Source of the DNA: Maribacter_C sp947494565
Lineage (GTDB): Bacteria > Bacteroidota > Bacteroidia > Flavobacteriales > Flavobacteriaceae
Reading direction: 5' to 3'
DNA: 64,000 nucleotides
Assembly (NCBI RefSeq): GCF_047345415.1
Contig: NZ_JBLFEP010000003.1
Location: 434,001 to 498,000, forward strand
In this document: piece after piece, positions 17,275 through 25,318 of the stretch
Layout of the letters: every line of letters begins with the position of its first letter
Position numbering within the stretch: position 1 is the first letter of the stretch
Made by a program: the position numbers and the translations under genes
The notes under the pieces: model-generated
Told to the model about the DNA's origin: nothing
The model's database searches: none
Seen by the model: the letters and a program-made list of their open reading frames with translations, nothing else

Positions 17275-17987
17275 GAATCCAATACTTCGAAAGTGAGGAA
17301 ACTATGGGGCAGCAAGCGGCCGAGTTGGTTTTACAGGAAGTAAAGCGCAAAACGAATGCCCTGCTCTGTACAGCCACCGGAAGTTCTCCAAAACCTCTTT
17401 ATCGTCATTTGGCAAAGCATGACAAGTTCTTTGCCAATGCAAGAATCATTCCCTTGGATGAATGGATCGGACTTTCCTCTACCGAAGGTTCATGTCATTC
17501 ATACATCAACGATTATATACTACAACCCTTGAAAATTCCGATAGCGCGCTACCTAAGCTTTAATGTAAATGTGAAATCCCTGGAACGGGAATGTAAACGA
17601 GTTCAGGAATGGTTGAATCGCGAGGGCCCCATTGACCTTTGTATTCTAGGTCTGGGAAAGAACGGGCATCTCGGTTTTAATGAACCCGCAGATGAACTAC
17701 AACCGCATTGTCATATCGCAAACCTGACCCCTGAATCGCAAGGACACCATATGATAAGAGGCGCTGAGTCAAAACCAGCTCAGGGATTGACCCTTGGAAT
17801 CCAGGATATTCTAGCTGCCAAAAAAATCATACTCTTGGTATCAGGAGCGCATAAAAAAGACGCTACGGAACAACTGCTATCCGGTAAAATCACTACTAAC
17901 TGCCCCGCGACCTGGCTTTGGAAGCATGATAATGTGGATTGTCTTATCTTGAAAGGGAAAACTAAAAAGTATGTTCAACAATTTTAA
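17271..17987 (+). CDS. Glucosamine/galactosamine-6-phosphate isomerase family protein
   Basis: A 238-aa NagB/AgaI-fold protein. Family residues are visible: TGSSPKPLY (phosphate loop), PLDEW (catalytic Asp) and CILGLGKNGHLGFNEPA (His and Glu of the ring-opening site). The size is nearer to AgaI (galactosamine-6-phosphate isomerase) than to NagB (about 260-270 aa). The reaction would be deamination/isomerisation of an amino-sugar 6-phosphate to a ketose 6-phosphate plus ammonia. There is no obvious sugar kinase or NagA deacetylase nearby. The gene overlaps the symporter by 4 bases and the SDR by 17 bases, so it belongs firmly to this operon. Confidence 0.82.
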   Translation: MRIQYFESEETMGQQAAELVLQEVKRKTNALLCTATGSSPKPLYRHLAKHDKFFANARIIPLDEWIGLSSTEGSCHSYINDYILQPLKIPIARYLSFNVNVKSLERECKRVQEWLNREGPIDLCILGLGKNGHLGFNEPADELQPHCHIANLTPESQGHHMIRGAESKPAQGLTLGIQDILAAKKIILLVSGAHKKDATEQLLSGKITTNCPATWLWKHDNVDCLILKGKTKKYVQQF

Positions 17988-18717
17988 GAACAAGGTGGCC
18001 ATAGTCACCGGGGCCGCATCTGGACTAGGGATGGCTATTGCCCATAAGTTATCCGAACACGGAGTCGAATTGGCCCTATTGGATAAAAACGAGGACACTT
18101 TATTGGGCTTGCAGGCCTCTTTGCAAAACCCGAATGAGGTGTATCCGATAGATATTACGGACGAACAGCAGGTTAAAACCACCATTCAATCGATACATCA
18201 ACGATTTGGAGCTGTTCATATCTTGATCAATAGTGCAGGGATTGTGGGGGAAACCAACGTAAAAAGTCATTTGGCGGCAACTGAGAACATTAAAGCCGTA
18301 ATGGATGTTAACTATGTCGGCAGTTTTTTGACCAGTAAATATTGCTTACCGCTCATGCTGCAACAAGACTATGGTCGAATATTGCATATCGCTTCCATTG
18401 CCGGAAAAGAGGGCAATGCCGGTATGTTGGCCTATTCGGCATCGAAAGCTGCCGTAATCGCCATGACCAAAGTTCAGGGAAAGGAATATGCAGAAACCGG
18501 TATTACCGTGAACGCCTTGGCTCCGGCCGTGATTCGAACGGCAATGGTAGCGCAAATGCCCGACGAGCAGGTGAAGTATATGACGGATAAAATCCCGATG
18601 AAACGTTGCGGTACCTTGGACGAATTGGCCCATATGGCGTTATTCATCGTTAGCAAGGAAAATAGTTTTTCCACCGGATTCACCTTTGATCTGTCAGGTG
18701 GTCGGGCGACATACTAA
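17971..18717 (+). CDS. Short-chain dehydrogenase/reductase (SDR)
   Basis: A 248-aa classical SDR. Cofactor loop VTGAASGLGMA, NSAG motif, catalytic Ser in IASIAGKEG and Tyr/Lys in YSASK are all present. An Asp after the second strand (LLDKNED) suggests NAD(H) preference over NADP(H). It overlaps the isomerase by 17 bases and lies 11 bases before the next dehydrogenase. In this setting a sugar or sugar-acid oxidoreduction is more likely than fatty acid synthesis, although database matches would probably say FabG-like. The substrate is unknown. Confidence 0.85.
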   Translation: MFNNFKNKVAIVTGAASGLGMAIAHKLSEHGVELALLDKNEDTLLGLQASLQNPNEVYPIDITDEQQVKTTIQSIHQRFGAVHILINSAGIVGETNVKSHLAATENIKAVMDVNYVGSFLTSKYCLPLMLQQDYGRILHIASIAGKEGNAGMLAYSASKAAVIAMTKVQGKEYAETGITVNALAPAVIRTAMVAQMPDEQVKYMTDKIPMKRCGTLDELAHMALFIVSKENSFSTGFTFDLSGGRATY

Positions 18718-18728
18718 GAATATTTCAA

Positions 18729-19727
18729 ATGATGAAGAACAACAAGCGTCATACAGAAGAAATCACCATTGGGGTAGTAGGGTTAGGTCTTATGGGCTGC
18801 AGTATCACCACCTGCCTTTTGATGGCCGGACATCAGGTCATTGCCGTAGCACCCATACCCGACGACCTGAAACATGCGGAAACCAGAATACAAGCCCACT
18901 TACAGAAATCGTATAAAGAGCAATTGACAAGGCTAGAACCGGACACCCATCTGAGTAGCTGTACGATTACAGAGGACTATACAAAGCTTAAGAGTTGTTA
19001 TCTGGTCATAGAATGTACGCTTGAGAACCTGGAAATCAAGAAAACGGTATATCAAAAAATCGAATCGGTCGTAGACGCCACTTGCCTTTTGGCCAGCAAC
19101 ACCTCGGCCATACCAATTACGTTATTGCAACAGCAAACCACCCATCCGGAGCGCTTTTTTGGATTGCATTGGGCCGAACCTTCCCATATCTCCCGTTTTT
19201 TGGAAATCATTTGCGGAGCGCAGAGCAATGTTCAATTGGGGGAAGACTTGTATGAGCTCTCCCATGCTTGGGGAAAAGAACCGACATTGGTACGGAAAGA
19301 CATTCGGGGCTTCATCACCAATCGGCTAATGTATGCCCTATACCGTGAAGCCTTTCACTTGGTAGAGAACGGTTACGCCTCGGTGGCGGATGTCGACCGC
19401 GCCTGCCGCAATAATGCGGGGTATTGGATGACTTTGGTGGGGGTTTTCCGTTGGATGGATCTCACTGGAGTACCTGCCTATCATACCGTAATGAAGGATT
19501 TGTTTCCGACCTTGACGAATACCACCGAAGTGCCCAAACTAATCGATGATATCGTGGCAGCAGGAGGGAAGGGAGTAGCCAACGCCCAGGGTTTTTATGA
19601 GTACACCCCTGAAGAGGCCAAACTATGGGAAGAAACATTTATGGAGTTCAGTTATGAAATACGCAAACTGGCCGCCAAATATCCCGTAGATGTCGTGGAG
19701 CAAAAAATGAAGCGCAAAAAAGGGTAG
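18729..19727 (+). CDS. 3-hydroxyacyl-CoA dehydrogenase family protein (possible sugar-acid dehydrogenase)
   Basis: A 332-aa protein of the HCDH fold: N-terminal Rossmann domain with VVGLGLMGCSITTCLL, ASNTSAIPI, then GLHWAEPSHISRFLEIICG (catalytic His and Glu region, but AEPSH replaces the usual FNPP), GFITNRL, and a helical C-terminal half. Fatty-acid enzymes normally have HFFNPP. The divergent WAEPSH segment and the sugar operon point to a hydroxy-acid or sugar-acid substrate, as in L-gulonate 3-dehydrogenase (lambda-crystallin), which shares this fold. Last gene of the operon, followed by a tandem repeat and low-complexity spacer. Confidence 0.75.
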   Translation: MMKNNKRHTEEITIGVVGLGLMGCSITTCLLMAGHQVIAVAPIPDDLKHAETRIQAHLQKSYKEQLTRLEPDTHLSSCTITEDYTKLKSCYLVIECTLENLEIKKTVYQKIESVVDATCLLASNTSAIPITLLQQQTTHPERFFGLHWAEPSHISRFLEIICGAQSNVQLGEDLYELSHAWGKEPTLVRKDIRGFITNRLMYALYREAFHLVENGYASVADVDRACRNNAGYWMTLVGVFRWMDLTGVPAYHTVMKDLFPTLTNTTEVPKLIDDIVAAGGKGVANAQGFYEYTPEEAKLWEETFMEFSYEIRKLAAKYPVDVVEQKMKRKKG

Positions 19728-19735
19728 GTTTTAAA

Positions 19736-19770
19736 TTTCAGGTTTCAGGTTTCAGGTTTCAGGTTTCAGG
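19736..19770. repeat. Short tandem repeat, (TTTCAGG)x5
   Basis: Five exact head-to-tail copies of the 7-mer TTTCAGG at 19736-19770, directly after the HCDH-like gene. The following 180 bases up to the convergent sulfatase consist of word-like low-complexity DNA built from ATCAAGCACCAAA-type units and hold no gene. Copy number may vary between strains. Confidence 0.9.
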
Positions 19771-19950
19771 TTTTGCAGTTTATTATACGCTATACGCCAG
19801 TCGCTTTGACTTGACAGATCTTACTTCAAGCTTCCGACATCAAACATCAAGCACCAAATCCCAAGCACCAAACATTGATTACAAGTTCAGGCCATTGGAA
19901 TTTGGAATTTGTTTTTTGGAATTTATCAATCGCCAATCGCCTTGATACAG

Positions 19951-21930
19951 CTAACGGTACCCTTTCGTATAGACGGTACGATTGGTCGTGGTCAATCCCC
20001 CGAACAATCCTTCGCGCGAAGTTTCGACGATTAAAGTCGGTTCCCATGGCGTTCCGCTGGGGGGTTGAAGCCAAAGGGTCTGCGTGACCTTGCTTGTGAG
20101 CCACTTTCCGCTTTTGGAATCTTGAAACGGGTATTGTGACGTAATGACCAACCTAGCACCTTCCCAAGTACTGGTCGAAACGATCGGCTTTCCGGTCCGG
20201 CCCATTTGAATGGGGTTTTCGGAAGAAGAACCATCCAGGGCAAAGTGATACGAGACTAGTTGTTGAATTTCCCGTGGGATAAAAACCACGCGTTCTACGT
20301 CTAATTTGGTTGGCGTATGTTGTATCGATATCTTATCTCCCCATCCGCTGCCTAACGTGGGCATAAGGGGTTCTTCTTTTCTATTGATGACGGACACCCG
20401 ATGCAAGACCGTAGTGGACCAAGTCCCGGAAAAATCAGGATTCGCCATGGCCGCACTTCGCGGACCGAGTGTGGTGCTATCCGAACGGGTATAGGTTTGT
20501 ACGGGCGCGCCTGAATTTATCGGGGGAGCGATGTAAGGGTCCGCCGCATTGGCACTAGCACTTACCCTCGGATGTTTGATAAAGGTCGCTTCGTATTCCT
20601 GTACGAGTTTATCCATAATACCGATGACCCCAGGATAATAGTCTTTCACATCGATTTCCTCCCGGGGATCGACACGTAGATCGAATAGGCGTACCAGATT
20701 ATCCGGTTCAGGATCCGGCATTTCGGTTTTGTAGACATACCACAGTTTCCAATCCCGCCACTTGACCGCCATAATTTGTCCAAAGCGTTGGGTGAAAATG
20801 GCACTTTCTCGATTGGAATGGGTTTGTTTTCCTTCCCAAAAGGGTACTTGGTTGACCCCATCGATGATACGATCTTGAGGTACGGTATCCGGAGCACCGG
20901 CCGCATGGAGTATACTTGTAAATAAGTCTACCTCGTGCACCATTTCATTGGAAACCTGTCCGGCAGGGATTCTTTTAGGCCATCGGATGACGGCTGGGGT
21001 TCGTACCCCACCTTCCATAGCCGAATTGTAGTACCCGCGCCAAGGGCCCGGAGAACCACGCCATGGGCGTCTCATTTCCGCGCCATTATCAGTGCACCAG
21101 ATGACTAAGGTATTGTCCTCAATTCCCGATGCCTTTAGCTGATCTAAGATCAATCCCACATTATAATCGACATCGGCCATGGCATCCCCCATATCACCTG
21201 CTCCGGTAGTACCGGCCTTATCAGGGTGGGGCAGTGCGGGAAAATGCAATTGGGTCATGGCATAGTACAAAAAGAAAGGTGTATTCTTCTTGGCATTTTC
21301 CTTGATGAATGCTTTACCCTTTTCCGCAGCCTCGCGATCGATGGTACGTCTGGTCTCGGGGGTAAAGGGCTTTACCTTTTTGGATGGAGACCCAACGGTA
21401 CCTTCCCAAATATACGGAGCTGGTTGTAAGCCGGGGTCAAAACCTTCCATACTGGGAAATTGGGATACATGCGTGGTACCGGGAATGCCGTACCATTCGT
21501 CAAAACCCTGTTGGGTCGGTTCGCGCTTGCCCTGCCAATTTTTTGCACCCAAATCCCATTTGCCGAAAAGTGCGGTCGCATAACCTTCGGTTTTTAAACG
21601 TTCGGCCACCGTTTCCTCCCATAGGGTGGTACCCGCATAATAGTCTTCACCGGCCCGAACCGCGTAGCGCCCGGTCAAGATAGCGATCCGAGAAGGCGTA
21701 CAGGAATACTCCACATTGAAGTTGGTCAGGCGTATGCCCTCGGTTCCGATTCGGTCAATATTGGGCGTAGGTACCCCTCGTGCCCCTCCAAAAGCCGCTA
21801 CTTCACCCACCCCGAGGTTATCCGGGAAAATCAAGATGACATTAGGTTTTTCCTGAGCCAAGACCGGTCCTTGGACCAGTAAGAAGAGGGCAATAGTGAC
21901 ATATGATCTTTGGGCGAACAGTAGTTTCAT
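19951..21930 (-). CDS. Sulfatase (S1 family) with a C-terminal extension
   Basis: A 659-aa secreted sulfatase with signal peptide (cleavage after LVQGPVLAQ). Metal site PNVILIFPDNLG, formylglycine motif C77-T-P-S-R followed by IAILTG, and GKWDLG are visible. The sulfatase fold ends near residue 490. About 165 further residues begin at NPDFSGTW and look like a beta-rich, lipocalin-like domain with many Thr/Ser and strand-like segments. This makes the protein longer than ordinary sulfatases (450-550 aa). Convergent with the GH4 operon. A dispersed repeat ends 12 bases before the ATG, so any promoter must be inside or beyond that repeat. Confidence 0.9.
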   Translation of the reverse strand: MKLLFAQRSYVTIALFLLVQGPVLAQEKPNVILIFPDNLGVGEVAAFGGARGVPTPNIDRIGTEGIRLTNFNVEYSCTPSRIAILTGRYAVRAGEDYYAGTTLWEETVAERLKTEGYATALFGKWDLGAKNWQGKREPTQQGFDEWYGIPGTTHVSQFPSMEGFDPGLQPAPYIWEGTVGSPSKKVKPFTPETRRTIDREAAEKGKAFIKENAKKNTPFFLYYAMTQLHFPALPHPDKAGTTGAGDMGDAMADVDYNVGLILDQLKASGIEDNTLVIWCTDNGAEMRRPWRGSPGPWRGYYNSAMEGGVRTPAVIRWPKRIPAGQVSNEMVHEVDLFTSILHAAGAPDTVPQDRIIDGVNQVPFWEGKQTHSNRESAIFTQRFGQIMAVKWRDWKLWYVYKTEMPDPEPDNLVRLFDLRVDPREEIDVKDYYPGVIGIMDKLVQEYEATFIKHPRVSASANAADPYIAPPINSGAPVQTYTRSDSTTLGPRSAAMANPDFSGTWSTTVLHRVSVINRKEEPLMPTLGSGWGDKISIQHTPTKLDVERVVFIPREIQQLVSYHFALDGSSSENPIQMGRTGKPIVSTSTWEGARLVITSQYPFQDSKSGKWLTSKVTQTLWLQPPSGTPWEPTLIVETSREGLFGGLTTTNRTVYTKGYR

Positions 21931-21942
21931 GGATGCGATCGG

Positions 21943-22063
21943 TTTACTCGATAATCGAGATTTAAAATGCTACGATGCCTGCCTGCCGGACAGGCAGGCT
22001 TGCGTCGAAATCATTGTTAATTTTCCTTCTAATGCCTCGTGGGCTTGCCCCGAGGTTATTTAC
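21943..22063 (-). repeat. Dispersed 3-hairpin intergenic element, copy 1 (121 bp)
   Basis: Nearly identical to elements at 41758-41878 and 47537-47636. On the minus strand it begins GTAAATAACCTCG and ends CTCGATTATCGAGTAAA, 12 bases before the sulfatase ATG. Inside are a CCTCG...CGAGG hairpin, a CGACGCAAG-type hairpin enlarged by a 21-bp palindromic insertion (core CCTGCCGGACAGG), and a CTCGATTATCGAG hairpin. No coding potential seen. Confidence 0.9.
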
Positions 22064-22116
22064 TTCGATTTTGCCCTGAAGATACAAAATAGATGGATGT
22101 CTGTTCTTTTGTGGAT

Positions 22117-23163
22117 CTATTGACTTGATTCGATAAACTTGATGGCCTCGATAATATTCCGATCTCGGGAAAGGTTTTCAAAGTTGGTCTGTTTGATCAC
22201 TTCAATATCCGGTACGACGGTCTTCGTGAATTTGGCGGATCGATCGGTTCCATAGCTTTCCGTAATTGCGGCTTTTATACCGAACGGAAGTTCATACAGG
22301 TCGTTGGCCGTGGTACTCCCATAGCTTTCCTCACCGATTACGATTGTATTTTTACGACCTCTAAAACCCAAGAGCACAAACTCACCAGCACTGTTCGTAA
22401 GGATTCCGGATATGAGGGCGACCGGAATCTTGGGCTTCGGTTTGGCGGTTGGTTTGACCGTGGTGTTGACCTTATGGTTTTGATACAGCACACCATCGAC
22501 AAGACTCGTAAGCGTGGTTGCATTTTTGTTACTATCCAAATCCAGCAAGAGCGTTCCGTTGCCCAGTAGGTGGTACAATCCGGCTAACATGACATTGGAG
22601 TTGCCGCCAATGTTCAGGCGCAGGTCTACGATCCATCCTTTTAGGTCGTTCGATTTGTCGATTTCCAAAATAGCATCATAGATCTTCTGGGCTGCCTGAT
22701 CAAGTTCTGCTGTGGTTGCATCTTTTAGTAACATTCCGGGTATGAGAACATAGCCGTAGCTCGTATCGACAACCTTGGTTTCGAACCCTCTATTATTTGA
22801 ATAGGCGTCCAGCAGACTTTGGTTGAAATGGTCTTTGACCAGTTGCTTGCCCAGCGTACTTTTATACCAGTCTTTTTCTGCGAAAAGCAGAAGATGGTTT
22901 CCCTGTACCGTGTCGAACAATTTTACGGAAGTCGCCAACGACTTTTGAAATGTGCCACTTTTCAAAGCCTCTTTTTTGATATAGGATTTCACCGATGGCC
23001 AATCTACCTTGTCTGCATGTAGGTAGTTCTCTTCCAACTCTTCGAATAGTTTGTCGTACAAGGTATTGACACTGTCTTTAAAGGTGAATCCCTCACCTTG
23101 GCTATGGACAGGGGAGATGAAAAGAAAAAGCCCCGTAAGAATGCTTAAAACTGCTGATTTCAT
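22117..23163 (-). CDS. S41-family (C-terminal processing peptidase-like) secreted protein
   Basis: A 348-aa protein with a signal peptide ending near SPVHSQ. The S41 core is visible: KGWIVDLRLNIGGN, then TNSAGEFVLLGF, whose Ser is the expected nucleophile, then VIGEESYGSTTANDLYELPFG in the region that normally holds the general-base Lys (GKG). That Lys is not obvious here, so activity is uncertain. There is no PDZ domain. The start MKSAVLSIL at 23163 is preferred over an upstream in-frame ATG because of the signal peptide and a promoter box at 23191-23198 that lies inside the longer frame. Same direction as the downstream sulfatase, but the dispersed repeat lies between them. Confidence 0.75.
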   Translation of the reverse strand: MKSAVLSILTGLFLFISPVHSQGEGFTFKDSVNTLYDKLFEELEENYLHADKVDWPSVKSYIKKEALKSGTFQKSLATSVKLFDTVQGNHLLLFAEKDWYKSTLGKQLVKDHFNQSLLDAYSNNRGFETKVVDTSYGYVLIPGMLLKDATTAELDQAAQKIYDAILEIDKSNDLKGWIVDLRLNIGGNSNVMLAGLYHLLGNGTLLLDLDSNKNATTLTSLVDGVLYQNHKVNTTVKPTAKPKPKIPVALISGILTNSAGEFVLLGFRGRKNTIVIGEESYGSTTANDLYELPFGIKAAITESYGTDRSAKFTKTVVPDIEVIKQTNFENLSRDRNIIEAIKFIESSQ

Positions 23164-23190
23164 TGTTTTGAATTTTAAAGTTAACAGCAT

Positions 23191-23222
23191 CAAAACTACG
23201 GGCGGTCCCATGGGCTATCAAG
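23191..23222 (-). promoter_or_regulatory. Promoter of the S41-family gene
   Basis: Read on the minus strand, TAGTTTTG (23198-23191) matches TAnnTTTG exactly, with CTTG 20 bases upstream (23222-23219) close to the -33 TTTG. A transcript would start near 23185, about 22 bases before the ATG at 23163. Confidence 0.45.
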
Positions 23223-23265
23223 GAAAAAGAGGGTAAGAATGTCCAGAAAAAAAAATATGGACGTA

Positions 23266-24366
23266 TTAGCTGCAATGGGCTTCTTTGTACTGAGTAGGTG
23301 TTAGGCCGGTTACTTTTTTGAATACGGCATTAAAAGAGGATTTTGAATTAAATCCTGCATTTTCGGCTATAGCCAAGAGGGTAAACTTCTTTTGTTCTTC
23401 CGCCTGTAAGAGCGTTTTTACTTTTTGCACCCTTAGTTCATTGATATAGGTTGAAAAGGATACCCCAAAAGTCTCGTATATGTATTGCGATAATTCTTTT
23501 TCCGTACTGTTGACCAAAGCGGCCACCTCGGCCATCTTTAAATTTTTGTTCACAAAAATTTCTTCTCCGTTCATATAATGGGCAAGATTTCGAGCCAATG
23601 GATCTGAAAACTCATTTTTATCTCGACCCTCCTCTTTTAACGTATGCCGGTTGAATAAAAACCTCAGTTTGACAAGTGATTCGAAACCGACCCAATAAAT
23701 ATAAACGGAGTTCAACATCAGGAGTATGGAATAGACGATGCCATTGTAGGCATCTCCCACGGCATGAACAATTACGGCGAGCACAAGGTGTAGGCCAGTA
23801 AACACCAAAAATGCATAGGAAAATTTCAGAAGCCATTCCCAGTTTTTACGGGTGATATTGGTTCCCCTAAGTCGAGATTTGTTCTTTTTCAAAAATCGTA
23901 TGGCCAAACCTACCAATAGCAGATTCAAAAGCAAATAGACATACTCGTTGTAGGTGAAAAAGCCACTTTGATACACGTTCCAGAAGATATCTTTGTCCTT
24001 TCCGGAGTGTAGCACGAAATACCAATAGGCTCTCAAGATACCATAGCAGAAAGCAGGTAGGAATAAGAGGTAGTTTATAGCGCTCTTTTTTTCAGTTGGA
24101 ATCTGATGTATTATGTACAGATAAAAACCTGTTCCGATGAGATATTTATAGGGAAAAGGGAAAGCGGCCAAAGGAATAAAGCCTATAGCGTCAATGTCTA
24201 TGTATTTCAGGGCATAAAGGAAATTAAAAAAGGCTAAGGAAAACAGAAAGAGGAAATAAAAGTGAAAGGCCCTTACATTTTCCTTTTTCTTATGGTAGAG
24301 GTACACGCAAACCGCAAAGCCCTGTATGGCTCCAAAAAGAATGATAATCGCAATTATGGTGCCCAT
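23266..24366 (-). CDS. Membrane-bound AraC-family transcriptional regulator
   Basis: A 366-aa protein. About seven hydrophobic segments fill residues 1-235, followed by a cytoplasmic linker and an AraC/XylS double helix-turn-helix: MAEVAALVNSTEKELSQYI, then LLAIAENAGFNSKSSFNAVFKKVTGLTPTQYKE. The architecture suggests direct sensing at the membrane and DNA binding from the same chain, as seen in many Bacteroidota. It is divergent from the carotenoid operon, with a 253-base gap that contains nested inverted repeats, so that operon is one candidate target. The S41-family gene downstream has its own promoter. Confidence 0.88.
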   Translation of the reverse strand: MGTIIAIIILFGAIQGFAVCVYLYHKKKENVRAFHFYFLFLFSLAFFNFLYALKYIDIDAIGFIPLAAFPFPYKYLIGTGFYLYIIHQIPTEKKSAINYLLFLPAFCYGILRAYWYFVLHSGKDKDIFWNVYQSGFFTYNEYVYLLLNLLLVGLAIRFLKKNKSRLRGTNITRKNWEWLLKFSYAFLVFTGLHLVLAVIVHAVGDAYNGIVYSILLMLNSVYIYWVGFESLVKLRFLFNRHTLKEEGRDKNEFSDPLARNLAHYMNGEEIFVNKNLKMAEVAALVNSTEKELSQYIYETFGVSFSTYINELRVQKVKTLLQAEEQKKFTLLAIAENAGFNSKSSFNAVFKKVTGLTPTQYKEAHCS

Positions 24367-24504
24367 GCTTTTCCACCTTTTTTTAAAGACGATTGATTTG
24401 TGATGATGTTACGTAAGGGTAACCAAAAAGAAAAATTCCGCCATATATCCGTAGTCTATAAGCGGTGACGTAATTGAACTACAAAAGGTTTTTGGAATCG
24501 GGGA

Positions 24505-24561
24505 AGCTCACCTATTTAAAAATAGGCGAGTTTGAAAAAGATTATTACTTTCGCGTGAGCT
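24505..24561. promoter_or_regulatory. Nested inverted repeats upstream of the carotenoid operon
   Basis: AGCTCAC (24505-24511) and GTGAGCT (24555-24561) form an outer inverted repeat. Inside, CCTATTT (24511-24517) and AAATAGG (24520-24526) form a perfect inner repeat with a 2-base centre. A TACTTTCG, one base from the -7 consensus, lies between the inner repeat and the outer right arm. The arrangement looks like an operator overlapping the operon promoter. The binding protein is unknown. Confidence 0.4.
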
Positions 24562-24619
24562 AATAATGACGATTCTAAATAAATTCTCACTGGCATAGCA
24601 CATACGAAACCAAAGAACT

Positions 24620-25318
24620 ATGTCGCTCTATTTGATCATACTGACTGTTTCACTTGCCGGACCACTCGCTTTGAGTTTCGAGAAAAATCTTAGGCTCTAT
24701 ACGCGTTGGAAATACCTACTTCCCGCCATTTTAATTACGATGATCGTTTTTGTTGTTTGGGATATGGTTTTTACGCATCTGGGCTATTGGTTTTTCAATC
24801 CGATTTACAATTCGGGCATTTATATCAACAAGCTCCCTTTAGAGGAATACCTGTTTTTTATTGTTATTCCATATGCATGTGCCTTCTCCTTTTATGCGAT
24901 TCAATTCCATTTTCCAAAATTTAAATTATCCGAGCGTTGGACAACGATTTTGACATTTGCGATAGTGGTGTTATCGGTCATCGTATCATTTTTGAATCGA
25001 GAGCTTAGCTACACTTTTGTCAATTTTTTGGTGTTGCCGGCAGTGCTTTTGTTAAGTTATTTTTTCGCTAGGGAAGTGGTACAATACTACCTGCCCATAT
25101 ATCCTATTTTACTCATTCCGTTTTTTATTGTCAACGGAATCTTAACAGGCACGGGAATTGAACAAGCGGTTTTTGATTACAACCCTGAAGTCTTCATGGG
25201 AATTCGGATTCTTTCCATTCCTTTAGAAGACATGTTTTACAATTTTTCGTTGCTTCTATTACCATTGGCGCTGACCCATATGTTTGAAACGCGATTTAAA
25301 AGAGTGGAAAACGCATGA
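24620..25318 (+). CDS. Lycopene cyclase domain protein (fused CrtYc-CrtYd type)
   Basis: A 232-aa integral membrane protein with about seven hydrophobic segments and two related halves. Each half has the family motif with acidic residues: PLEEYLFFIVIPYACAFSFY in the first and IPLEDMFYNFSLLLLPLAL in the second. These cyclases form beta-ionone rings on lycopene or related carotenes. It opens a compact operon with CruF-like, acyltransferase and glycosyltransferase genes. The stop overlaps the following small frame by ATGA. Phytoene synthase and desaturase genes are not in the window. Confidence 0.87.
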   Translation: MSLYLIILTVSLAGPLALSFEKNLRLYTRWKYLLPAILITMIVFVVWDMVFTHLGYWFFNPIYNSGIYINKLPLEEYLFFIVIPYACAFSFYAIQFHFPKFKLSERWTTILTFAIVVLSVIVSFLNRELSYTFVNFLVLPAVLLLSYFFAREVVQYYLPIYPILLIPFFIVNGILTGTGIEQAVFDYNPEVFMGIRILSIPLEDMFYNFSLLLLPLALTHMFETRFKRVENA

